64,000 bases of DNA, from positions 3,472,001 through 3,536,000 of the forward strand of contig NZ_CP030850.1 of NCBI RefSeq assembly GCF_003325355.1, read 5' to 3'. This DNA is from Runella rosea (lineage in GTDB: Bacteria; Bacteroidota; Bacteroidia; Cytophagales; Spirosomataceae). This document shows positions 37,784-46,590 of this stretch, one piece after another. A program made the position numbers and the translations under genes. The stretch's first letter is position 1; each line of letters begins with the position of its first letter. Under the pieces are notes generated by a model. It did not search any database. It saw only the letters and a program-made list of their open reading frames with translations, and was not told where the DNA came from.

Positions 37784-38665
37784 TTATTTCCCTCCAATCG
37801 GAATTAAAATCCCAATAGAGCCTTGAATGTTACGCACAAAGTTTTTTTCGTTGGCATCCAAATCGCCGTCGTCATTTCCCAAACCGTAGTAATAACGGCC
37901 TTCGATTAATAATTGGGCCTTTCCTAACCCAAGCGATATTCCTGCGCCTCCTACCGCTCCATATTCAATACGGGGGTCACCTTTCTCATATTTAATGTCT
38001 GTTGTGGTCGTTTGTTGGTTGAGCGTGATTTTGGTCTTTCCGTTTAGCGCGTAGCTTCCATAACCTCCTCCGTTAATAAAAAACTTAAACGACTCCCCTC
38101 CCAGCGCAAATTTGAGCAATACAGGCACGGTCACGGTATTGATTTTACTCTCGCCCGACAAAGTCACTCCTCCTTGTCTAGTGGTCGATTTTAACCCCAC
38201 CTGCGAGTATAAAATTTCGGGCTGCACCGAAAACACTTTCCCGCCAAAGCTCAAAATAAGCCCTCCGTGGTAGCCGATGATAGGCTCAAGGGTTACACCA
38301 GAACTTGTTTGTGACGAAGGAACCGAGAAATTGCAGTAATTCGCTCCTCCCCTTAGACCCACTTTAAACTTAAATCCGCCTTCTTCGGCAGGAGCAGCGG
38401 CTTTGGGGGCAGGTGCAGGAGCTGATTTTTGGGCGGTCTGAGGTTTGGTCGTCGATTTAGGAGGGGTAGTTGTCTTTGACTTAGTAGGCTGAGTGGCAGG
38501 TTTTTTGTTTGTATTTCCGTGCAGTTTATCATACATTTCCTGCATACTCTGACTCGGCTGAGGCTCAGCGGGCTTGGTCGGAGTAGTCGTTTGCGCATAC
38601 ATGCTGCCCGAAGTAGTAGCTGCCGTCAGGGCCGCACCGAAAATCAACGTAAGGAGTCTGTTCAT
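37784..38665 (-). CDS. Outer-membrane beta-barrel protein with Pro/Thr/Lys-rich linker
   Basis: 293 residues from ATG 38665 (the frame is open upstream, but the signal peptide starts here). A signal peptide ends near MYAQ. A low-complexity Pro/Thr/Lys/Ala stretch of about 75 residues follows, with YDKLHGNTNKK before it. An eight-stranded porin-like barrel (GLRGGANYCNF, then GGLILSFGGK and LIEGRYYYGLG) completes the protein, ending IGILIPIGGK. It probably spans the periplasm or contacts peptidoglycan through the linker. The function is unknown. Confidence 0.8.
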   Translation of the reverse strand: MNRLLTLIFGAALTAATTSGSMYAQTTTPTKPAEPQPSQSMQEMYDKLHGNTNKKPATQPTKSKTTTPPKSTTKPQTAQKSAPAPAPKAAAPAEEGGFKFKVGLRGGANYCNFSVPSSQTSSGVTLEPIIGYHGGLILSFGGKVFSVQPEILYSQVGLKSTTRQGGVTLSGESKINTVTVPVLLKFALGGESFKFFINGGGYGSYALNGKTKITLNQQTTTTDIKYEKGDPRIEYGAVGGAGISLGLGKAQLLIEGRYYYGLGNDDGDLDANEKNFVRNIQGSIGILIPIGGK

Positions 38666-38800
38666 ATAGAGTAGATAAAATAGATATGGGTTTGCGGTAC
38701 TTTTTGTAAAGTAACGGTTTTTGAAACACAAAATTCGATACTTATTTCCTTTTTTTTTAGGGTGGTTGTACTATCTTTTAGTAGGTGTTTCTACGTGTTT

Positions 38801-40072
38801 TTACTCAAACCGAACCGATACCAATACTTTATCGGCCACCAATTGCCCGCTTCGCAAACCAGGCTCCCAAGAATCACCGCTTTTGACGATGCGTATTGCT
38901 TCTTCAAAAAGCTGCGAATCTGCTTTATTAATAGCCTTAAAATCAACCAACTCTCCCGAAGAAGTTACCACAAAAGAAAGCTTAACTTGCCCTCTTGGTG
39001 CCTGAGGATTTTGGGCAATATAGGCCTTGGCTGAATTCTCAAGGTAGTCTTTGTACTTTTTCCAACCGTTTTGAGGACCAACCTCTCGGTTCATTATTTT
39101 AGCATTTCTTGGCGGGGCGCTTACTACTACTTCACTCAAAGGCTGCTCATCTTCTTTCAATACAATGGGGGCAATAACGGAATCACTGACGGTAAGCTGC
39201 ATTTTCTCAAACCCCACCGATAAGACCGTGATTTCGTCGCCTCGGCGTACATTTGGTAATACAAAATTGCCTCCCGCATCGGTACTCACGCCCCTCAACT
39301 GATTTTTAAGTTGTAGTGCCACTCCTGGCAGCGCCTGCAGATTGGCGGTTAGCACCTTACCACGAACCGTAAAAACAGCTTCGTTTTTGACCGCGCTAAA
39401 CGCACTTCTTTTGGCTAATGCCGCCGTCGGAGCCATCTCAACTTTCTCGGGTATTTGGGCGCTTCCAGCCTCATTTTTCCCCGAATCTTGCACTTGTACG
39501 GTCGCAGGTGCGGCCTCCAGCGCGGGCACATCATTCGTTTTTTCTTCCAAAGTCAGCGTTGGTTTGAGTGCCGCCGCAATTTCTGTCGCAGCCTCTTTTT
39601 TGGACGTGGACGCAGGCTTAGGGGCAAAATGCTCAGTATTCGCCGATGACTCAATCGAGGACGGTTGATTTCCCACTACAGCAGGCACTGATTCAGGTTT
39701 TAGTATAGGTGACGGTTGTCGTTGCGCAATGGCGGATGAAGCCTTCCCGGGCATTTCCTTCTTCAAGGCCATCCACCAACCCAACCCCACAACCAACACC
39801 ACCGCCGCTGCCGAGGCATAATAGTACGGCAGCCACGATTGTTGCTTTTTTTCTACGCGTTGATGAAGTCGCTCACGTAACTCCTTTAGGGCTTTTTTAT
39901 CTTCAACATTAGCTTTTTTTATCGCCCGTAATCCTTCAATTGTATCATCCATCCGCTCGTTTTCCAACGCCGCTTTTTCAATTTGATATTGCTCAGCAGG
40001 CGTCAACTCCCCCGCCACATAACGGCGCAGTTGCTCAATTGATGGTTCGATGTATTTTTTAGGTTTAGCCAT
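38801..40072 (-). CDS. Anti-sigma-like membrane protein fused to CarboxypepD_reg and TonB_C-like domains
   Basis: A 423-residue protein. The N-terminus (IEQLRRYVAGELTPAE) and coiled part to about residue 75 look like a cytoplasmic anti-sigma region. A transmembrane helix lies near 83-102, followed by an Ala/Pro/Glu-rich linker to about 225 and a CarboxypepD_reg-like domain (VRGKVLTANLQALPGVAL). The motif QPLSEVVVSAPPRNAK sits near 308-323. A TonB_C-like domain ends the protein (APRGQVKLSFVVTSSGELVDF). The gene overlaps the ECF sigma gene by eight bases. The domain order is inferred by eye. Confidence 0.75.
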   Translation of the reverse strand: MAKPKKYIEPSIEQLRRYVAGELTPAEQYQIEKAALENERMDDTIEGLRAIKKANVEDKKALKELRERLHQRVEKKQQSWLPYYYASAAAVVLVVGLGWWMALKKEMPGKASSAIAQRQPSPILKPESVPAVVGNQPSSIESSANTEHFAPKPASTSKKEAATEIAAALKPTLTLEEKTNDVPALEAAPATVQVQDSGKNEAGSAQIPEKVEMAPTAALAKRSAFSAVKNEAVFTVRGKVLTANLQALPGVALQLKNQLRGVSTDAGGNFVLPNVRRGDEITVLSVGFEKMQLTVSDSVIAPIVLKEDEQPLSEVVVSAPPRNAKIMNREVGPQNGWKKYKDYLENSAKAYIAQNPQAPRGQVKLSFVVTSSGELVDFKAINKADSQLFEEAIRIVKSGDSWEPGLRSGQLVADKVLVSVRFE

Positions 40073-40649
40073 GTTGTTTGCCCTCCATGCACAGTTTCAA
40101 ATTTCGCTTGCCATTTTGGAGATAACTTTTGACTTTGGTGATTGCAAAACCCGTTTGCTCGGCAATCTGTTGATAACATAACTGTTGGAAATAAAACAAC
40201 TCTACGCTGCGGCGCTGCTCTTGCGCGAGGATTTGCAGGCAATCCCCCAAATCAGACAATTGAGTCTCTATTCGCCAATCCTCTTTTTCGGGCGGTTCGG
40301 CCACGAAATTTTCGTACGCTTCCTGCTCAAAAATGCCCTCATCTCCCACCGCTACCCGTTTTTGGCGGAGTTGCATCAGGCAATAATTTCGCGCTACGCT
40401 GTGCAACCAGCTTTTGAAGTTTTGAACTTCGTGAGTTTTTAAATCCGTAATCAATTGTTCAAACACTTGCATTACCGCGTCTTTGGCTTCGTCTTCTTGC
40501 CGCAAATACCGAAAGCACACCGCAAAAACCATGTCCATGTGCCGTTCATACAGCTCTCCCAGCCCCGTCAAATCGCCCGTGCGGCGGTAGTCCGACAGGT
40601 ATTCGGCATCGGTAAGGGCAGTTTTACGACGAAATATTTTTAGAAACAA
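40065..40649 (-). CDS. ECF-type RNA polymerase sigma factor
   Basis: A 194-residue sigma-70 family factor of the extracytoplasmic function group. Region 2 (LGELYERHMDMVFAVCFRYL, then SWLHSVARNYCL) recognises -10 DNA, and region 4 (YQQIAEQTGFAITKVKSYLQNG) is the -35 HTH. It is encoded just before a membrane anti-sigma-like protein and overlaps it by eight bases, the usual sigma/anti-sigma pairing. It probably drives its own promoter and that of the divergent VWA gene; no consensus could be checked. Confidence 0.9.
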   Translation of the reverse strand: MFLKIFRRKTALTDAEYLSDYRRTGDLTGLGELYERHMDMVFAVCFRYLRQEDEAKDAVMQVFEQLITDLKTHEVQNFKSWLHSVARNYCLMQLRQKRVAVGDEGIFEQEAYENFVAEPPEKEDWRIETQLSDLGDCLQILAQEQRRSVELFYFQQLCYQQIAEQTGFAITKVKSYLQNGKRNLKLCMEGKQHG

Positions 40650-40847
40650 GGGATTAGAGGTGTTTGAACCGAAAAATGATAAACTGAAAATGTAAAAGTC
40701 TGAAACGGAAACCCAGACTCGCCCTCAATTAAGGGCGCTTTTGACAATAGATGCAGTGCTTCGATCTTTTCCACAAAAAAATTCCAAAAACTTTTATGGA
40801 ATCTTTAACGTCCCTGCATCTAATGGTTGAAACTAAAAATTACAACC
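40650..40847. promoter_or_regulatory. Divergent control region between sigma factor and VWA gene
   Basis: This 198-base gap contains nested inverted repeats: GCCCT/AGGGC (40721-40725, 40732-40736), AGATGCAG/CTGCATCT (40749-40756, 40814-40821) and ATTCCA/TGGAAT (40781-40786, 40797-40802). The second pair encloses the third. The region may hold ECF-dependent promoters, but no site could be assigned. Confidence 0.4.
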
Positions 40848-42698
40848 ATGAAAACAAAATTCTTTTGCCTGATTTTTAGCGTATTGGCGCTTTACGCCTG
40901 CGCCCAGTCTGCGCCTGTTACGGTGACGGGAATCGTGTCGGAAGCAGGCACCAAAGTACCACTTGCGGGAGCGACTGTCTTTATCAAAAATACCAAAACG
41001 GGCACCATCACCGACGCACAAGGCAGGTATGCCATCCGTGCCAAAACGGGGGACAAACTCCTATTCTCATTCATTGGCTACCAAGCTACCGAACGAAAAA
41101 TCGGGACCGATTTGGTGATAAATGTAGCGTTGAAAGCAGACAATCAACCACTTCAAGAAGTAGCAGTCGTGACTGGAAGAGCCGCACCTAATGCTAAAAT
41201 GCAAACATTTGCGGTACAGCCCGCGGCAATGCCAAGCCTGATGCACGACGGCCAATTCAACACAGAAGAATACAAGGCATTGAACGAGAATATTTTTCAC
41301 GATGCCAAGAAAAACCCCTTAACTACTTTTTCTATTGATGTAGACCGGGCGGCTTACAGCAACGTGCGCCGAATGCTTAATTTGGGGCAATTTCCCCAAC
41401 GGGACGTCGTACGTATCGAAGAACTGGTTAACTATTTTGATTACGATTATCCTCAACCCAAAGGCGAACATCCCGTAGCTATCCACACCGAGATTTCGGA
41501 TTCGCCCTGGAATAAAGGATTGAAATTGGCGCACATTGGATTACAAGCCAAAACCATTCCGACCGCTCATCTACCCGCCTCCAATCTGGTATTTTTAGTC
41601 GACGTGTCAGGTTCCATGAACTGGGTCAATAAATTGCCGTTGGTCAAAGAAGCCTTCAAACTCCTCGTTGACCAGCTTCGCCCCAACGACCGAGTGGCCA
41701 TCGTGGTATACGCTGGCGCGGCTGGAACGGTCTTACCCTCCACACCAGGCAATCAAACGGCCACCATCAAAGATGCCCTCGACAAACTCAGCGCGGGCGG
41801 CTCCACGGCAGGCGGCGAAGGCATCAAACTGGCTTACAAAATTGCGCAAGAGAATTTTATCAAGGGCGGCAATAACCGCGTGATATTGGCGAGCGACGGT
41901 GATTTTAACGTGGGTGTTTCGAGCGAGGGAGAATTGCAGCAAATTGTGGAAGAAAAACGCAAAAGCGGCGTGTATTTGAGCGTTTTAGGCTTTGGAATGG
42001 GCAATTACAAAGACAATAAGATGGAAACGCTGGCCGACAAAGGCAACGGCAACTACGCTTACATCGACAACTTGCAGGAAGCCCAAAAAGTATTTGTACA
42101 TGAATTTGGCGGAACGCTCTTTACCGTCGCTAAAGATGTAAAACTACAGTTGGAGTTTAATCCCAAATTTGTCAAAGGTTACCGTTTGATTGGTTACGAA
42201 AATCGAATGCTCAAAAATGAAGAATTTCACGATGACAAAAAAGATGCGGGCGAAATGGGCAGTGGCCATACCGTAACTGCCCTCTACGAAATCATCCCTG
42301 CGGGCGTAGAAAGCGCCTATTTGGCCAAAGTCGATGACTTAAAGTACCAAAAACCAACTGAGGCGACCTCTGCTTCGGATGAAGTTTTGACGATAAAACT
42401 GCGCTACAAACAACCCGACAGCGAAATCAGCCGTTTGTTTGAAGTTCCAGTACGCGATACACACACGCCTTTTATGCGTACTTCTGACAATTTCCGTTTT
42501 GCAGCGGCCGTGGCCGAATGGGGATTATTGCTGCGAAAATCTGAATTTAAGGGTAGCGCTACCTACGAGCAGGTGATTCAAATCGCACAAAATGCATTAG
42601 CTAAAGACCCAGAGGGGTATCGAGCAGAGTTTGTGCGCTTGGTTAAGTTGGCGCAATCACTGGATAAAAAGGACATTGTTGCCCAAAAAGAAGAATAA
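40848..42698 (+). CDS. YfbK-like VWA-domain lipoprotein with CarboxypepD_reg domain
   Basis: 616 residues from ATG 40848. A signal peptide with lipobox-like LYAC precedes a CarboxypepD_reg-like domain (about 23-100) and the motif QPLQEVAVVTGRAAPNAK. A YfbK-type VWF_A N-terminal region (TTFSIDVDRAAYSNVRR) comes next. The VWA domain has an intact MIDAS DVSGS and the later ASDGDF. A DUF3520-like C-terminal part (LFEVPVRDTHTPF) ends the protein. The first domain shares its linker motif with the anti-sigma protein across the promoter region. The function is unknown. Confidence 0.87.
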   Translation: MKTKFFCLIFSVLALYACAQSAPVTVTGIVSEAGTKVPLAGATVFIKNTKTGTITDAQGRYAIRAKTGDKLLFSFIGYQATERKIGTDLVINVALKADNQPLQEVAVVTGRAAPNAKMQTFAVQPAAMPSLMHDGQFNTEEYKALNENIFHDAKKNPLTTFSIDVDRAAYSNVRRMLNLGQFPQRDVVRIEELVNYFDYDYPQPKGEHPVAIHTEISDSPWNKGLKLAHIGLQAKTIPTAHLPASNLVFLVDVSGSMNWVNKLPLVKEAFKLLVDQLRPNDRVAIVVYAGAAGTVLPSTPGNQTATIKDALDKLSAGGSTAGGEGIKLAYKIAQENFIKGGNNRVILASDGDFNVGVSSEGELQQIVEEKRKSGVYLSVLGFGMGNYKDNKMETLADKGNGNYAYIDNLQEAQKVFVHEFGGTLFTVAKDVKLQLEFNPKFVKGYRLIGYENRMLKNEEFHDDKKDAGEMGSGHTVTALYEIIPAGVESAYLAKVDDLKYQKPTEATSASDEVLTIKLRYKQPDSEISRLFEVPVRDTHTPFMRTSDNFRFAAAVAEWGLLLRKSEFKGSATYEQVIQIAQNALAKDPEGYRAEFVRLVKLAQSLDKKDIVAQKEE

Positions 42699-42703
42699 AT
42701 CAC

Positions 42704-42762
42704 AAAAAACCACAAATGGGTTAGTTATCAACAATTTATGTGGACAACTAACCCATTTGTGG
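42704..42762 (-). terminator. Long hairpin terminator of the beta-barrel gene
   Basis: A perfect 17-base stem (42710-42726 with 42746-42762) and a 19-base loop. On the minus strand it is followed by six T, 22 bases past the stop of the beta-barrel gene. Confidence 0.85.
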
Positions 42763-42783
42763 ATGAACAAATCTTTAGTACCT

Positions 42784-43419
42784 CTAGCGCAGGGTTCCTG
42801 TGCTTGGGCTATATTCTCCCAAAGGAAAACTTAGACCTACGTTGATACCCCACGACCGATTATGAACATCGCTGACGGTGTTCATCACTTGCGTCAGGCC
42901 GAGATTATATCTTACATCCGCATTCAGCCACACCATACGCCCAATGGCATAATTAAACCCTGCGCCCATGGCAGCGCCACCATCTACCCCTTTGAACGGG
43001 CGAGTTGAGCCTTCAGGGTTAATGGATACATCGCTTTCATTGACGGCTTTTAGCAGAAAGCCAATGTATGGTCCTAACATTACTTTAGGACGAAATTTAT
43101 TTCCCCGGTCATTGAGATAATAGGTTCCCATGATGGGAATTTGGAGATAATCCAAATGGCCTTTAGAAGCGCCGTTGGGAGATTCGCCTCCCATTCTTGA
43201 ATATAACACTTGACCATTGACCCCAAATCTACTTTCCCCGCTGTAGTTTATAAAAATACCAGCCGTAGAGCCTGTTTTCCAATCAGAATACAGTTGGTTG
43301 CCCGTTAACTTCGAAAAGTTAACGCCGACAATAGGGCCGAAAGAAACATTTTTTTGGGCAATAACTTCGCTGCCTGAAAACGCCGCGAACATGGATAAAA
43401 CAAAAATTACTTTTTTCAT
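42784..43419 (-). CDS. Porin-family outer-membrane beta-barrel protein
   Basis: 211 residues from ATG 43419. The signal peptide ends near EVIAQ. The body has the repeated hydrophobic beta-strand pattern of OMP_b-brl: FGPIVGVNFSKLTG near the start, then VNGQVLYSRMGG, YYLNDRG, VMLGPYIGFLL, MGAGFNYAIGRMVWLNADVRY, ending in GINVGLSFPLG. This family of small barrels is abundant in Bacteroidota and mostly uncharacterised. The open frame to 43581 overlaps the neighbour and is not used. Confidence 0.85.
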   Translation of the reverse strand: MKKVIFVLSMFAAFSGSEVIAQKNVSFGPIVGVNFSKLTGNQLYSDWKTGSTAGIFINYSGESRFGVNGQVLYSRMGGESPNGASKGHLDYLQIPIMGTYYLNDRGNKFRPKVMLGPYIGFLLKAVNESDVSINPEGSTRPFKGVDGGAAMGAGFNYAIGRMVWLNADVRYNLGLTQVMNTVSDVHNRSWGINVGLSFPLGEYSPSTGTLR

Positions 43420-43489
43420 AGTGGTAAAATAATGATGGTGATTGATGTTTCTATCACAAAAGTCGTACTTACCCCAACAAGCGTTAAAA

Positions 43490-43527
43490 TGCCCGCATTT
43501 GGGGATTTTTTTCCTCAAATGCGGGCT
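43490..43527 (-). terminator. Strong hairpin between SDR and beta-barrel genes
   Basis: GCCCGCATTTGGGG (43491-43504) pairs with CCTCAAATGCGGGC (43513-43526) with one mismatch; the 8-base loop is ATTTTTTT. On the minus strand it is followed only by ATTTTAA, a weak T-tract. Confidence 0.65.
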
Positions 43528-43552
43528 TAATAAATAATCAAGAACCCAAAAA

Positions 43553-44263
43553 CTACTTAGGCATCGTAGGACGAACCTCAATTTTACTCGGTAACGTACG
43601 CGGATTCATTTTGAGCAAATCAACCACCATCTGACCGATGTCTTCGGGCTGAATTTTCCAGGCATCCTTTTCGGAAGGCTCATGATTATTAAAATTTGTA
43701 GCCACCGAACCAGGCATTATGGTTGTCACTTTAATGCCGTCGTTTCTTACGTCAAGCATTACAGCCTGCGTAAAACCAACCAGCCCAAATTTGCTGGCAT
43801 TGTAAGCCGCGCCGTTGGCAAAGAAGTTTGTACCCGCCAAACTTGCAATGGTAATCAGGTAACCTTTTGAGTTTTTTAGGGCGGGCAAAGCGGCTTTTAC
43901 GCTGTAAAACACGCCCGTGAGATTGATGTCAATGGTTTCTTGCCACTGTTCTACCGTCAAGGATTCCATAGGCGCAAAATGCCCGACACCCGCATTAGCC
44001 ACCAAAACATCCAACGCACCCCATTGTTCAACTACCTGCTGGACGGCATTTTGCTGTGATTCAAAATCACGTACATCGGCCACTATACCCAACACATAGC
44101 CTTCCTTGAGCTGATTTAATTGCTGAAGAGCTTCTTGCAATGTCTCTTCACTACGCCCAGTAATGGCCACACGCATACCGTCTTTGATGAGCATTTCGGC
44201 GATTCCGTAACCGATGCCTTTGGTCCCTCCTGTAATGAGGGCAATTTTAGTTTTATCAGACAT
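43553..44263 (-). CDS. Short-chain dehydrogenase/reductase (classical SDR)
   Basis: A 236-residue NAD(P)-dependent oxidoreductase: cofactor loop TGGTKGIG (11-18), NAGVG, the active-site Ser (in TIASLAGT) and YNASK with its catalytic Tyr and Lys. It resembles 3-ketoacyl-ACP reductase and related alcohol dehydrogenases, but the substrate is unknown. It is a single gene, divergent from an S8 protease. Confidence 0.87.
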   Translation of the reverse strand: MSDKTKIALITGGTKGIGYGIAEMLIKDGMRVAITGRSEETLQEALQQLNQLKEGYVLGIVADVRDFESQQNAVQQVVEQWGALDVLVANAGVGHFAPMESLTVEQWQETIDINLTGVFYSVKAALPALKNSKGYLITIASLAGTNFFANGAAYNASKFGLVGFTQAVMLDVRNDGIKVTTIMPGSVATNFNNHEPSEKDAWKIQPEDIGQMVVDLLKMNPRTLPSKIEVRPTMPK

Positions 44264-44398
44264 ATTCTTTCAAAAAAATAAATTTGGAATTAAAAATTTT
44301 TGAGGGTTACGCAATATCAATTGACATTTTTTTATTTACCTTACCGTCAGTATTAAGGCTATCATTAACCTAAACTTTTAAACCAAAAAACGAGTAAC

Positions 44399-45769
44399 AT
44401 GAAAAGAGTTTATTCAAACTTATCTCTCGCGGCCGCCTTTTCGATTGCTTTTGTGGCATGTCAACAAAACGACATTTTAACCGAAAGCAACACCTCTGGC
44501 AATCCGCACAGCTCAGCAAGGGAAGCCTCTGCCAATACAGTACCCAATGAACTGCTCATTAAGTTCAAAAATGGCGTAAGTTCTTCAAAAAAAGATGAAA
44601 TTTTAGAAAAGCTGGGGGCAAAATTAAAAGAGAAAATCTTAACAAAGATGATGGAAAAAGCGGGCGACAACGAGGGCGTCACGCTGGTTGAGCTTCCCAT
44701 GGCGGCATTTGAGGCACTTTCCAAAACCAAAGATTTTGACGAAATTGAATATGCCGAGCCCAACTACATTTACACCCACGAGGCCACCTCAAACGACCCC
44801 TATTTCACCAACGGCTCTCTTTGGGGAATGTCAAGTGCCAATCAATACGGAAGCCAAGCTGCCACCGCATGGGCCGCGAACAAGACGGGTTCATCTGCCG
44901 TTTACATCGGCATCATTGACGAAGGCTACATGTATACCCACGAGGATTTGACTGCCAATGCAGGCGTCAACCCTTTTGAAATTGCAGGAAATGGTATTGA
45001 TGACGATGGCAACGGCCTAAGAGATGACGTATACGGATGGGATTTTGACGGCAACAACAGCTCCGTATTTGACGGCGTAGGCGATGACCACGGCACACAC
45101 GTAGCTGGAACCATCGGCGGGGTAGGCGGCAACGGCAAAGGCGTAGCAGGGGTAGTATGGAATGTAAAGCTGCTCGGGGCCAAGTTTTTAGGTAGCCGTG
45201 GAGGCACAACCGCCAACGCCATCAAAGCCGTTGATTATTTTACAGGCCTTAAAATCAAAGGGCTCAACATCGTTGCTACCAACAACTCATGGGGCGGCGG
45301 AGGCTTTTCGCAGGCATTGCAGGATGCCATTGAACGCGCAAACGCCGCTGGAGTGCTCTTCATCTGCGCCGCAGGTAATAGCTCCAGTAACAATGACGCC
45401 GTTGCCAACTATCCGTCAAATTACCCCAACAGCAATATCATTGCGGTTGCCTCTATTACCTCTACGGGTGGGCTTTCAAGTTTCTCTAGCTATGGCGCCA
45501 CTAAAGTAGACATCGGTGCACCCGGCTCTGCAATTACATCTACCGTTCCGACCGGTTCAAAAAGAAGTGTAACATCAGGCTATGCCAGCTACAGCGGAAC
45601 CTCCATGGCTACCCCACACGTAGCGGGTGCGGCTGCTTTGTATGCTTCCTTGAACCCAGGGGCTACTGCGGCACAAATCAAAACTGCCATTTTGAACTCG
45701 GCAACACCTACTCCATCCCTTGCAGGAAAGTGTGTGACTGGCGGTCGTTTGAATGTCAGCACTTTCTGA
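44399..45769 (+). CDS. Subtilisin-like S8 protease, lipoprotein
   Basis: 456 residues. The signal peptide ends in the lipobox-like FVAC (about residue 21). A propeptide-like region (NELLIKFKNGVSSSKKDEI to EPNYIY) precedes the catalytic domain. Asp is in IGIIDEGYMYTHEDL, His in DDHGTHVAGTIG, Asn in CAAGNSSSN and Ser in YSGTSMATPHVAG; all are intact. The Asp motif is DEGY rather than the usual DTGV/DSGI. It differs from the S8 protease at 14333. A strong terminator follows. Confidence 0.92.
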   Translation: MKRVYSNLSLAAAFSIAFVACQQNDILTESNTSGNPHSSAREASANTVPNELLIKFKNGVSSSKKDEILEKLGAKLKEKILTKMMEKAGDNEGVTLVELPMAAFEALSKTKDFDEIEYAEPNYIYTHEATSNDPYFTNGSLWGMSSANQYGSQAATAWAANKTGSSAVYIGIIDEGYMYTHEDLTANAGVNPFEIAGNGIDDDGNGLRDDVYGWDFDGNNSSVFDGVGDDHGTHVAGTIGGVGGNGKGVAGVVWNVKLLGAKFLGSRGGTTANAIKAVDYFTGLKIKGLNIVATNNSWGGGGFSQALQDAIERANAAGVLFICAAGNSSSNNDAVANYPSNYPNSNIIAVASITSTGGLSSFSSYGATKVDIGAPGSAITSTVPTGSKRSVTSGYASYSGTSMATPHVAGAAALYASLNPGATAAQIKTAILNSATPTPSLAGKCVTGGRLNVSTF

Positions 45770-45788
45770 TTTTAGACCCACATTTCAT

Positions 45789-45826
45789 AAAAAAGCGGCC
45801 CCGTGTCATTACGGGGCCGCTTTTTT
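45789..45826. terminator. Bidirectional terminator overlapping the end of the methyltransferase gene
   Basis: GCGGCCCCGT (45795-45804) pairs with ACGGGGCCGC (45811-45820), flanked by A6 and T6 tracts. The right arm also encodes the last codons of the minus-strand gene, whose stop begins in the loop. Confidence 0.92.
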
Positions 45827-46420
45827 ATGAAAAATCTTTGGAAACAACATTGGTACTGTACGACGGTAAACCCGATACGCCTCTCCAAATTCGGCCACCA
45901 GTTTCTGCTCTTCAAAATAAATACCAATCAGTGTATAAACCGTTACGCAGGCCGCCATTAGCAGTGTTCGCACCAAAGAATCCGACAAAAACAGTCCCCA
46001 GATAAACAGAATCGTACCCGTATAAATAGGATGCCGCACGTAGTGCAGCATCCCATTGGTTTTAAGCGTCCCCGAACCTGGTTTTGAATCGTTTGGAGAA
46101 AATGTCAAGCCCGAAAACTCTTTGAAATTATACCCCGAAATGGCAATCATTACAATCAGCAAACCGCCGTATTTTAGAAAATTACCTAGTAAATCTATCC
46201 GCCAATCAAACACCCATAAAGACTGAGCTGGAAGCATAAATTGATAAACAAGAATTCCTGCCAATAGAAATATCGCCAACCCATTGTATATCAGTCGATA
46301 AAAACGATAGCCCGTCCCCATTTTTTGTTCAAAAAAATACTTGACACCGTTATTGGCCAAGACACTGTGGAGGATGCCGTAGGCAAGCCAAAAGGTAACT
46401 AAAAGTACATACGACCCCAT
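45809..46420 (-). CDS. Integral membrane methyltransferase-like protein (NnrU/ICMT type)
   Basis: A 203-residue protein with about five hydrophobic helices. The conserved C-terminal signature is present: YVRHPIYTGTILFIWG, then EEQKLVAEFGEAYRVYRRTVP. These residues bind S-adenosylmethionine in isoprenylcysteine carboxyl methyltransferases and phospholipid N-methyltransferases. The true substrate is unknown; NnrU-like members in bacteria are not characterised. The last codons lie inside the bidirectional terminator. Confidence 0.83.
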   Translation of the reverse strand: MGSYVLLVTFWLAYGILHSVLANNGVKYFFEQKMGTGYRFYRLIYNGLAIFLLAGILVYQFMLPAQSLWVFDWRIDLLGNFLKYGGLLIVMIAISGYNFKEFSGLTFSPNDSKPGSGTLKTNGMLHYVRHPIYTGTILFIWGLFLSDSLVRTLLMAACVTVYTLIGIYFEEQKLVAEFGEAYRVYRRTVPMLFPKIFHKKAAP

Positions 46421-46528
46421 TTTGTTTCTTCTATTTGATGTACATAAAGATACAGGTAAATCAGGCGATTTTCAGCGTGACTAAAAGAATCATTTTCGAA
46501 AAGGAAGCGGCATTTGCTTCCATTCTGG

Positions 46529-46536
46529 TACTTTTG
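46529..46536 (+). promoter_or_regulatory. Putative -7 element of the serine hydrolase gene
   Basis: TACTTTTG matches TAnnTTTG, 55 bases upstream of the ATG. A TTTG lies 12 bases further upstream. Confidence 0.4.
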
Positions 46537-46590
46537 TTTGTTCATCAAGCTTTAAAATAGGCTCATCACCAAACACTTCCTTCACCGACC

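Noticed and set aside
38721-39034. Plus-strand reading frames beside the anti-sigma gene
   Set aside because: They mostly overlap the anti-sigma coding region in antisense and lack any recognisable domain or signal peptide.
43420-43581. N-terminal extension of the small porin-like protein
   Set aside because: The extension overlaps the next gene and a hairpin; the signal peptide begins at 43419.
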